From the NCBI GenBank assembly GCA_021608145.1, contig JAKIHM010000001.1, positions 342,051-406,050 of the forward strand: a stretch of 64,000 nucleotides of DNA. Direction: 5' to 3'. Below, piece after piece: positions 57,501-64,000 of the stretch (the stretch's first letter is position 1; each line of letters opens with the position of its first letter). The stretch is from Thermovorax subterraneus. Its GTDB lineage: Bacteria; Bacillota; Thermosediminibacteria; Thermosediminibacterales; Thermosediminibacteraceae. Under the pieces are notes generated by a model, which worked only from the letters and a program-made list of their open reading frames with translations, was not told where the DNA came from and searched no databases. Position numbers and translations under genes: made by a program.

Positions 57501-58400
57501 CTTTGGCCTGAGTGTTGGCGTTTTTAGCCTACCTATGAGGGATTGAAACAAGAACTGCATCAAGAAGGGTGGACTATCGAGTTGCGAGTTTTTAGCCTAC
57601 CTATGAGGGATTGAAACACACTTCTTCAGCGTCGGCCTTTCTCCCTTCCACCCGTTTTTAGCCTACCTATGAGGGATTGAAACTTAAAAATAACTTTCAT
57701 AAGCAGTATGAAGAACATTGGTTTTTAGCCTACCTATGAGGGATTGAAACCATGGTTTGATGGCTCCATACCTTCCTGCAAGCCTAGGTTTTTAGCCTAC
57801 CTATGAGGGATTGAAACATGGGATATGCTTCTGTTTTAAGCCCCAGAAACTCAGTTTTTAGCCTACCTATGAGGGATTGAAACCCCAAGAAGTAATGATA
57901 GGGCAAGACGGAACAGCTAGTTTTTAGCCTACCTATGAGGGATTGAAACTCTTTTTTCCTTTCCTCCCAGTAGTGAAATTCGGCGGTTTTTAGCCTACCT
58001 ATGAGGGATTGAAACGCCTATCACCACGCTTCCACTTATACTTCCGGTTTCGCGTTTTTAGCCTACCTATGAGGGATTGAAACTTGGAAGTATCTTGCGT
58101 ATAGGTCATAGTGCGTCTGGGTTTTTAGCCTACCTATGAGGGATTGAAACCCCCCCGTCATAGCTGCCACGATGGCAGCATGGGGAGTTTTTAGCCTACC
58201 TATAAGGGATTGAAACTAAGTCTTACCGTCACTTCCGGTCCTAGTCTCATAGGTTTTTAGCCTACCTATAAGAGATTGAAACTGGTTACAAGATACTTGG
58301 CGGGCATGACTAAAATGTTTTTAGCCTACCTATAAGAGATTGAAACCCATTAAGGCCAACAGATTCGACCCGCATCCGGTTGCGTTTTTAGCCTACCTAT
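54593..58400 (+). CRISPR. CRISPR array 2, 57 full repeats of 30 bp plus a truncated repeat
   Basis: Repeat unit 30 bp, beginning GTTTTTAGCCTACC and ending TATGAGGGATTGAAAC, with spacers of about 35-38 bases (period 66.5). I counted 57 full repeats. The last three carry TATAAGGG or TATAAGAG changes, and a 17-bp partial repeat (58384-58400) is cut off at TACCTAT. The leader side is therefore at cas2 and transcription is on the plus strand. Several spacers contain terminator-like hairpins. It shares the repeat 3' end with array 1 but not the 5' two thirds. Confidence 0.98.
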
Positions 58401-58706
58401 CCTGAGAATAATGTTTCGAAAAAAGGCAACAAAAAACTAACCCCATACCTAAATGTAAAAATATGGGATAAAAATGAATCTATATAAACATGATAACAAA
58501 GCCTAAAAAATTTAAGACACTACCGTTTCGACCTTTACGTTCAAATCTAAAGATTCAAGCTTTTTCAAAGACTGCCGTATGACCATGTTGCGCCTTTTCT
58601 CTTCGTAATAATTGGGGCCCAGTTCAATATAAGGTTGCTTTCGCTTGAGAATATGGTAAACTATAGTCAGGATGCTGTGAGCCACCGCAACTGCTGCTCG
58701 ATAGGA
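58401..58706 (-). mobile_element. 3' remnant of an IS110-family element
   Basis: On the minus strand, 58706-58512 reads YRAAVAVAHSILTIVYHILK then RKQPYIELGPNYYEE and a stop at 58512. This matches the C-terminal end of IS110 transposases (AVAHkiL..YhiL). The 111 bases between the stop and the broken CRISPR repeat would be the element's non-coding end. Everything N-terminal is missing, and cas6 starts directly beyond. The junction at 58400/58401 interrupts the last repeat. Confidence 0.7.
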
Positions 58707-58716
58707 AGGGATGATC

Positions 58717-59463
58717 GTGCGGATAAAAGTTTCCTTTTCTGCCGGAGAACCTGTAATCCTGCCAATTCATTATAATTACATAATTCAGTCGTTTATCTAC
58801 AAAAATTTGAGCGAGGAGTTTTCAGAGTTTTTGCACAGTCAGGGGTTTAAATTGGGGAGCAGGAGTTTTAAACTTTTTACTTTTTCGAGATTGCTTGGGC
58901 AATTTGAGATTTTGAATGATAACAAGATCAAGATATGTCCTCCATTTGAGTTAATAGTTTCATCGCCGGTTGAAAGGTTTATAAAGGACTTTGCAACTTC
59001 GCTCTTAAGAAATAACAACTTTAATTTAGCAGGACAGCGCATAGAGATAGATGGAATTTCTGTTTTATCGGAATTAAACAAAGAAAAATGCAAAGATAGC
59101 TTGTTTATTAAAATGCTTTCGCCCCTTGTGGTATATAAAACATATCTCGATGATAAAGGATGCAAGAAAACGCATTATTTCAATCCTAGAGAAGATGAGT
59201 TTGCTTTACTGGTAAGAGAAAACTTGCGTAAAAAAGCCAGGTTGCTGAATATCGATAATCCAGAGAGTTTTAAATTAGAAATAGAACCTGCATTTAAATT
59301 AGATCAAAAGTACTGCAAAATAGTAAAATATAAGGAAACTATTATTAAAGGATGGATGGGGATTTATAAACTATCTGCGGATTTTCCGTTATTAAAGATT
59401 GCATATGATACAGGGTTGGGAAGCAAGAATTCCCAGGGGTTTGGCTGTTTTGAGATCTTATAA
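58717..59463 (+). CDS. cas6: CRISPR RNA endonuclease Cas6
   Basis: 248-residue RAMP endoribonuclease. The GTG at 58717 gives the family start MRIKVSFSAGEPVILPIHYN, with GGAAGGG 6 bases upstream. The C-terminal glycine-rich loop AYDTGLGSKNSQGFGCFEI is the Cas6 signature. It cuts within repeats to leave the ATTGAAAC tag. It is the only Cas6 in the window and is separated from the other cas genes by array 2 and the IS110 scar. Confidence 0.93.
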   Translation: MRIKVSFSAGEPVILPIHYNYIIQSFIYKNLSEEFSEFLHSQGFKLGSRSFKLFTFSRLLGQFEILNDNKIKICPPFELIVSSPVERFIKDFATSLLRNNNFNLAGQRIEIDGISVLSELNKEKCKDSLFIKMLSPLVVYKTYLDDKGCKKTHYFNPREDEFALLVRENLRKKARLLNIDNPESFKLEIEPAFKLDQKYCKIVKYKETIIKGWMGIYKLSADFPLLKIAYDTGLGSKNSQGFGCFEIL

Positions 59464-59487
59464 CCGCTATAAAGCGGTATTATTTTT
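59463..59487 (+). terminator. Terminator after cas6
   Basis: ACCGCT/AGCGGT with an ATAA loop is followed by ATTATTTTTAAT, overlapping the cas6 stop. Confidence 0.7.
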
Positions 59488-59525
59488 AATAAAGAAGGAA
59501 TATTGAAACTTTTTGTAGAAATATT

Positions 59526-59759
59526 ATGTTAACCGAATCTTTGAGAAATCTGGAGCCTCCAAAAGTATATACAACAAAAGGAATAATAATAAGCTTACGC
59601 GGCCCTATATGGCTTTATTGTTACCTAACACATTATTATCATATCACGCCTTTTATTGCTACTTTTGACCCCAGGCTTGGTGGAGGGGTGGTCGTTGAAT
59701 CTCATAATTCGAAAGTTAAGCCTGGGGATGTGATAAGATTGGACGATTGTTGCGCTTGA
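59526..59759 (+). CDS. csx3: Csx3-like protein lacking the usual N-terminus
   Basis: 77-residue protein matching the C-terminal three quarters of Csx3/Crn3: KGIIISLRGPIWLYCYLTHYY, ATFDPRLGGGVVVESH and KPGDVIRLDD. Typical Csx3 is about 90-110 residues, with an N-terminal strand of about 25 residues that is absent here. An in-frame TAA is present at 59490, so no extension is possible. The usual ISGRGP is ISLRGP. Csx3 degrades cyclic tetra-adenylate made by type III systems. No type III genes are in the window. It may be a truncated or repurposed copy. Confidence 0.75.
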   Translation: MLTESLRNLEPPKVYTTKGIIISLRGPIWLYCYLTHYYHITPFIATFDPRLGGGVVVESHNSKVKPGDVIRLDDCCA

Positions 59760-59814
59760 AGTTAGATAACGCTGTTTCCTGGGGCAAAAGTTTATGATAA
59801 CAAGGAGGGAAAAT

Positions 59815-60183
59815 ATGGAATATGTAGCGCTTGCAGTTCAACAGCCTTTTGCTACGGCTATTATTGAAGGAATGAAGAAAATTGAACTTCGCAGTTGGAA
59901 AACAAATTACCGTGGTACCCTTCTTATATGTGCTACTAAAAGACCTGTTGTCGTTCTAGACGACGGAGAAGTACTGCCAACAGGCTGTGCACTCGGTACA
60001 GTCGAACTTGTAGATATTAGGCCATTTACTCCCAAAGATGTAAAGGATGCATGGGCAGATGAATGGCAGCCTGGACTTTGGGCTTGGGTATTAAAAAAGC
60101 CTAGAATTTTTAAAAGGCCAATACCTGTATCATGTAGGCAAAGGCTTTTCAAAGTCCAGATATCCGATGACGAGTTAATGTGA
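59815..60183 (+). CDS. ASCH-domain protein
   Basis: 122-residue single-domain ASCH (PUA-like) protein. It opens ALAVQQPFATAIIEGMKKIE followed by LRSWKTNYRGTLLICATKRP, with GCALGTVELVDIRP and the C-terminal WAWVLKKPRIFKRPIPV. AAGGAGGG precedes the ATG at 59815. ASCH proteins bind or cut RNA, or recognise modified nucleosides. It lies 55 bases after csx3 and may form a small accessory module with it (inference). Confidence 0.85.
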   Translation: MEYVALAVQQPFATAIIEGMKKIELRSWKTNYRGTLLICATKRPVVVLDDGEVLPTGCALGTVELVDIRPFTPKDVKDAWADEWQPGLWAWVLKKPRIFKRPIPVSCRQRLFKVQISDDELM

Positions 60184-60220
60184 CTTTGTATTTTAAGTAG
60201 TTAAAAAGGAGGATTTTTCG

Positions 60221-60970
60221 ATGCTACGTGCTGTTGTAATAGGGCCGAGGGGAAAGATGGGAAGGCTTATAGTAAAATCCCTTTGCGATAGAGAAAATGC
60301 CCAGATAGTGGGAGCGGTTGCGCCGAAAGGTGCGGATTATGTTGGGAAGGATGTGGGGCTCTTATGCGGATTGGGCAAAGAAATAAATGTGAAAGTGACG
60401 GATGACATAGAAAGTGTTATCAAAAGATGCAATTGTATAATTGATTTCACGTTTCCGGCAGTTTCCCTGGAGGTACTAAAACACGCTGTATCGCACAAAA
60501 AGGCTTTGGTCTGTGGAACGACGGGCTTTAAGAAAGAAGAAAAAGAGGAGTTTATAAAAGCCTCACAGGAGATACCTATAGTTTTTGCGGGGAATACTTC
60601 CCTTTTGATAAATCATGTATATAAATTATTGGAATATCTTGCCCGGAATGTTGGGGATTATGCTGACGTTGATATAGTAGAGATGCATGATCGATTCAAA
60701 AAGGATGCACCTAGTGGTACTTCACTTGAAATGAGGGAGGTGTTAAAAAACGTACTTCCCGATAAAAATATAAATATTCATTCTATCCGGGGCGGGGACG
60801 TGCCGAGCACCCATAAAATAATTTTTAATTTATTAGGCGAAAGGGTAGAAATTACCCATCATGCTACCAACTTCCAATGCTTTGCTGAAGGGACGGTCCG
60901 AGCTGCAGAATATTTGCTGTCAAAGAAAAATGGTTTTTATACGATGAAGGAAGTTTTCGGTATATCTTAG
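60221..60970 (+). CDS. dapB: DapB-family dihydrodipicolinate reductase, divergent
   Basis: 249-residue NAD(P)-binding reductase. The nucleotide motif is VVIGPRGKMGRLIV, and VCGTTGFKKEE matches GTTG of DapB. The substrate/catalytic region reads EMHDRFKKDAPSGTS, where the usual motif is E-HH--K-DAPSGTA; the second His is Asp. The C-terminal ITHHATNFQCFAEGTVRAA also differs from the usual SR-containing motif. AAGGAGG precedes the ATG. No other lysine gene adjoins it. It may act on a related compound. Confidence 0.75.
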   Translation: MLRAVVIGPRGKMGRLIVKSLCDRENAQIVGAVAPKGADYVGKDVGLLCGLGKEINVKVTDDIESVIKRCNCIIDFTFPAVSLEVLKHAVSHKKALVCGTTGFKKEEKEEFIKASQEIPIVFAGNTSLLINHVYKLLEYLARNVGDYADVDIVEMHDRFKKDAPSGTSLEMREVLKNVLPDKNINIHSIRGGDVPSTHKIIFNLLGERVEITHHATNFQCFAEGTVRAAEYLLSKKNGFYTMKEVFGIS

Positions 60971-60989
60971 TGATTTGGAGGGGTATGTG

Positions 60990-61679
60990 ATGGTCACAAT
61001 CACATTTCATGGTCATGCGTGTTTCAAAATAAGCTCTTCAAAGTTCTCACTTATTATAGACCCTTGGCTGAAAAATAATCCGCTGGCTGATATCCGACCC
61101 GAACAGGTGAAGGTGGATTACATACTCATCACACACGGTCACGGAGACCATTTTGGCGATGCCCTGGAAATAGCAAAGGCCAATGATGCCACTATAATTG
61201 CCCCCTACGAACTTGCCACCTACTGCCAGTCTAAAGGCGCAAAGGTCCATCCGATGCATATAGGGGGAGATTATACCTTTGATTTTGGTTGGCTGCAACT
61301 CACCCCGGCAATGCACGGTTCGGCATATATAGAAGGGGATAATATAATCTACATGGGAAACCCTTGTGGGTTTCTCATTGAGATTGAGGGAAAGACCGTG
61401 TACCATGCTGGAGATACGGGCCTTTTCGGGGATATGAAGCTTATAGGTGAGAAAGTTCGTCTGGACGTGGCAATGCTACCCATCGGCGGCAATTTCGTCA
61501 TGGGCATCGATGATGCCGTGAAAGCCGTGGAATTCTTAAAACCGAAGGCAGTTATTCCTATGCACTATAACACCTTTGACATCATAAAAAAGGACCCATC
61601 AGAATTTAAGAAAAAGGTTGAGGAGAAAACTGGTACTAATGTTGTTATACTCCACACGGGAGAAACGATCACTTTATGA
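60990..61679 (+). CDS. MBL-fold metal-dependent hydrolase (UPF0173 type)
   Basis: 229-residue metallo-beta-lactamase-fold hydrolase. The metal motif is THGHGDHFGD, preceded by ITFHGHACFKI. YHAGDTGLFGDMKLI and IPMHYNTFD supply further ligands. This is the UPF0173/YtkL group. GGAGGGG lies 7 bases before the ATG at 60990. It follows the dapB-like gene by 20 bases and is probably cotranscribed. The substrate is unknown. Confidence 0.92.
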   Translation: MVTITFHGHACFKISSSKFSLIIDPWLKNNPLADIRPEQVKVDYILITHGHGDHFGDALEIAKANDATIIAPYELATYCQSKGAKVHPMHIGGDYTFDFGWLQLTPAMHGSAYIEGDNIIYMGNPCGFLIEIEGKTVYHAGDTGLFGDMKLIGEKVRLDVAMLPIGGNFVMGIDDAVKAVEFLKPKAVIPMHYNTFDIIKKDPSEFKKKVEEKTGTNVVILHTGETITL

Positions 61680-61991
61680 CCATAATTCTATTGATTTCAT
61701 TTTCTCATTCCACTTTATTCTGAAACCTAATTCCGAAAACAGTCTTATAGGCACAAAAACCCTTTCACCCTTTATTAAAGGTGGAACACCCAGGTCAATC
61801 GGTACGCCCTGGGAAAGCTCTGCTTTAGAGGAATTTAAAACCAGCCTCATGCTATTTTCTCCACGGAAAATCACTATTTCCCGCCGGGAATAGTTCCATT
61901 GCACATTCAGACCCAGAGCTTTGCTAATAAACCGGAGGGGTACTATAACCCTGCCGCTTTTTATAAAGGATTTTCTTGGGTTCCACATCAT
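61674..61991 (-). CDS. Short copper-amine-oxidase-N domain protein
   Basis: 105-residue protein made of two copper-amine-oxidase-N-like repeats (RVIVPLRFISKALGLNVQWN and RVFVPIRLFSELGFRIKWN). It has no signal peptide and lacks the larger partner domain seen in other members. Its stop overlaps the end of the convergent MBL gene by 6 bases. It may be a fragment of a larger surface protein or a decaying gene. Confidence 0.6.
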   Translation of the reverse strand: MMWNPRKSFIKSGRVIVPLRFISKALGLNVQWNYSRREIVIFRGENSMRLVLNSSKAELSQGVPIDLGVPPLIKGERVFVPIRLFSELGFRIKWNEKMKSIELWS

Positions 61992-62172
61992 TCATAAAGG
62001 AAGACCCCCTGCTTTGACTCATTATTTATATTTTAGCAAAAGAATCAATGAATTACATGACTTAATAGACGAGCGAAGAGGAAAAAAGCCAGTTATTGTC
62101 GAACATATTTTACTATTTACTATAAAAACTTTTAAAGCAGCAAGTATAAACTTAAAAAATGGGTGAGATATA

Positions 62173-63567
62173 ATGAAGATAACTTTTTGCGGTGCTGCAA
62201 AAACGGTAACAGGTTCCTGCTATTATATTGAAACAGATAAAAGAAAATTTTTAGTGGACTGCGGAATGTTTCAAGGTAAAATGAGCGAATTAAATTTTGA
62301 GCCTTTCCCTTTCGAACCCGCTGATTTGGACTTCGTAATAATTACTCATTCGCATATTGATCATATAGGGAGACTGCCTATACTTTTTAAAAAAGGTTTT
62401 AATGGCAGCATATTTGCCATTTCTGCAACCGCTGATTTAATGGAGATAATGTTAAAAGATAGTGCTCATATCCAGGAACTGGAAAGCAAATGGCAAAATA
62501 AAAAAAGACAAAGAAAAGGGCTGGTACCAATAAAACCGCTGTATACTATCGAAGATACCTTGAGAATACCGGAATATGTGATTAAGTGCTCCTACGGCAA
62601 GTGGATAGAAGTTGATGAAAATATTTGTATTATGTTTAAAGATGCCGGGCATTTGCTGGGTTCTTCAATAGTGATTCTGAAGATCAGAGAAAAAAGCAAT
62701 GAAGTGCTTATAACTTTTTCTGGAGATTTAGGAAATAATAATATGCCGATAATCAGGGACTATGAATACATCGATTTTAGCGATTATTTAATAATAGAAT
62801 CAACTTACGGCGATAGATTGCATGGTAATAAAACCGAAGAAATCAAAAAATTGTATGATATTATTATTAATACAGTGAAAAGGGGAGGAAACGTAATTAT
62901 TCCGGCGTTTTCGGTAGGAAGGGCTCAAGAAATCTTATATTTCCTGAATTATTATATAGACGTAGAAAAGAGAAAAGAACTCTCTAATGTAGAAATTTAT
63001 TTGGATAGCCCTCTTGCCAGGGAAGCCCTTGAAATTTATGAAAAACACAAAGAATGCTATGACGAAGAAGCTATTAATCTATTGAGCAAAGACTTTGATT
63101 TATTAAGATTCAACAACTTATACACAATTTCCAGTGCAGAAGAATCTATGGCATTAAACGATAAAAATGGCATTGTAATTATCTCATCCAGCGGTATGTG
63201 CGAAGCTGGCAGAATAAAACATCATTTAAAACACAATATCTGGAAGGATACCACCTCTATAGTGTTCGTAGGTTACCAGGCTGAAAGAACTCTAGGGAGA
63301 AAAATTTTGGATAATGCAAAAAAGGTGAGGATATTCGGCGAAGAAATGATAGTTAAGGCAAAAATTTACAATCTTACAGGTCTCTCTGGTCATGCGGATA
63401 TTGAAGGACTTATAAATTGGGTAAAAAATATAAAAAATGGCGTTTCAAGAAGAATATTTATAGTTCACGGAGAAGAGAAAGCCTCGGAAAACTTTAAAAA
63501 AGAAATAGAAAAAGTGATGAATACTAGCGTTTATATACCCGAACTTTTTGAAAAAGTTGAGCTATAA
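62173..63567 (+). CDS. MBL-fold beta-CASP ribonuclease-like protein
   Basis: 464-residue metallo-beta-lactamase/beta-CASP protein of the CPSF73/YSH1-like bacterial group. Motif 2 is THSHIDHIGRLP, preceded by GAAKTVTGSCYYIE. DAGHLLGSS and FSGDLG supply further metal ligands. Beta-CASP motifs appear in IIPAFSVGRAQEIL, SSSGMCEAGRIKHHL and LSGHADIEG. It probably processes RNA. It stands alone. Confidence 0.9.
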   Translation: MKITFCGAAKTVTGSCYYIETDKRKFLVDCGMFQGKMSELNFEPFPFEPADLDFVIITHSHIDHIGRLPILFKKGFNGSIFAISATADLMEIMLKDSAHIQELESKWQNKKRQRKGLVPIKPLYTIEDTLRIPEYVIKCSYGKWIEVDENICIMFKDAGHLLGSSIVILKIREKSNEVLITFSGDLGNNNMPIIRDYEYIDFSDYLIIESTYGDRLHGNKTEEIKKLYDIIINTVKRGGNVIIPAFSVGRAQEILYFLNYYIDVEKRKELSNVEIYLDSPLAREALEIYEKHKECYDEEAINLLSKDFDLLRFNNLYTISSAEESMALNDKNGIVIISSSGMCEAGRIKHHLKHNIWKDTTSIVFVGYQAERTLGRKILDNAKKVRIFGEEMIVKAKIYNLTGLSGHADIEGLINWVKNIKNGVSRRIFIVHGEEKASENFKKEIEKVMNTSVYIPELFEKVEL

Positions 63568-63875
63568 TTATCTACATCCTTTTTTAGTTGGACCTTGAAA
63601 ACCTAGTCTTTATTCATTTATTTTTGCCAACCGTACAATTTTCTAAAAATCTCTTCTCGCTCTTCTTGCAAGGCTTGGGTATAGCTACATGTTTTGCAGC
63701 ATAAAAGAATTTTTTGTCACATTATAGATGACATAAAAGATTAACAACCGTTATAAAAATCCAGGCAGTGTAAAATTTAAGTAGGTGACAAGAAGGAAGA
63801 AGGCTTGCAAATGTAGAAAAAAAGACCTCACCACCCAAAACACAACACAAACCACCAAAAGGAGTGTGAGGTTTT
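63568..63875. other. Intergenic region with a possible gene tail on the minus strand
   Basis: On the minus strand, a frame ending with TAA at 63618 reads CKTCSYTQALQEEREEIFRKL then YGWQK, like the C-terminus of a truncated gene. It has a stop 34 codons upstream, and I cannot name it. Near 63825-63872 an inverted repeat (ACCTCAC/GTGAGGT) encloses the ribosome site of the transposase gene. Confidence 0.4.
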
Positions 63876-64000
63876 ATGTTAAATATTCGACACCTGGTAG
63901 GCGCAGTCCTTCTTTTCCACAATGGATTAATAAAAATTTTAACCGAGAGCGAAGACTTTTATGAACTTGAAAAAAGGGTAAGTGAGTTATGTCAAAAAGT
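63876..64000 (+). CDS. N-terminus of an ISLre2/UPF0236-like transposase (runs off the window)
   Basis: From the ATG at 63876, preceded by AAAAGGAG, the frame stays open to the window end. It reads ILTESEDFYELEKRVSELCQK, similar in layout to ISLre2-family (UPF0236) N-termini. Only 41 residues are visible, so the family call is tentative. Confidence 0.4.
   Translation, partial: MLNIRHLVGAVLLFHNGLIKILTESEDFYELEKRVSELCQK

Noticed and set aside
59480..59509. A second ATTGAAAC upstream of the csx3-like gene, considered as another orphan CRISPR repeat
   Set aside because: Beyond the 8-base tag, few positions match either repeat. An 8-mer is expected by chance about twice in both strands of this window.
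61921..62166. 81-codon plus-strand open frame between the two MBL genes
   Set aside because: It is mostly antisense to the copper-amine-oxidase-N gene and has no ribosome site or recognisable motif.

Overview
The window looks like a chromosomal segment of a low-to-moderate-GC, probably thermophilic, anaerobic Firmicute (Clostridia/Thermoanaerobacterales type). The reasons are strong AGGAGG-type ribosome binding sites, TRAP/TAXI and PTS transporters, a PRD-type regulator, LuxS, split transketolase, copper-amine-oxidase-N domain surface proteins, a type I-B CRISPR system with very long arrays, and IS607/IS30/IS110-like remnants. No rRNA or tRNA gene was recognised. The species cannot be named from sequence alone.

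Region 1 (1-9.3 kb) is an AT-rich catabolic cluster: a DapA-family aldolase, an iron alcohol dehydrogenase, a TAXI-TRAP receptor and its fused permease, a fumarate-reductase-like flavoprotein, then the decayed end of a four-carbon acid-sugar kinase and the 3' remnant of a group II intron. A secreted tannase-like hydrolase follows on the minus strand. Region 2 (9.7-14.2 kb, minus strand, clearly more GC-rich) is a complete branched-chain amino-acid type ABC importer livK-H-M-G-F with an intercistronic hairpin. Region 3 (14.3-20.4 kb, AT-rich) is an IS30 remnant followed by a PRD regulator/EIIA, EIIB and EIIC of the ascorbate family and a split transketolase. Region 4 (20.5-29.6 kb) holds housekeeping and transport genes (glycerol dehydrogenase, SDR, MBL hydrolase, YjiH family, MATE, luxS, P1 peptidase), interspersed with gene debris including an IS607/TnpB remnant.

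Region 5 (29.6-60.2 kb) is a defence island: a mazEF pair with a frameshifted toxin, a complete Wadjet jetABCD operon, CRISPR array 1 (about 70 repeats), a large SF1 helicase with a degenerate CRISPR repeat just after it, a sigma/anti-sigma pair with a small membrane protein, a type I-B operon cas8b-7-5-3-4-1-2, CRISPR array 2 (57 repeats plus a truncated one), an IS110 remnant that ends the array, cas6, an N-terminally shortened Csx3-like ring-nuclease gene and an ASCH-domain gene. Wadjet would cleave small circular DNA and Cascade/Cas3 would degrade DNA matching the roughly 126 spacers. The helicase and Csx3/ASCH genes are the least explained members.

Region 6 (60.2-64 kb) contains a divergent DapB-like reductase, two MBL-fold hydrolases (one beta-CASP), a small copper-amine-oxidase-N protein, and the start of an ISLre2/UPF0236-like transposase running off the end.
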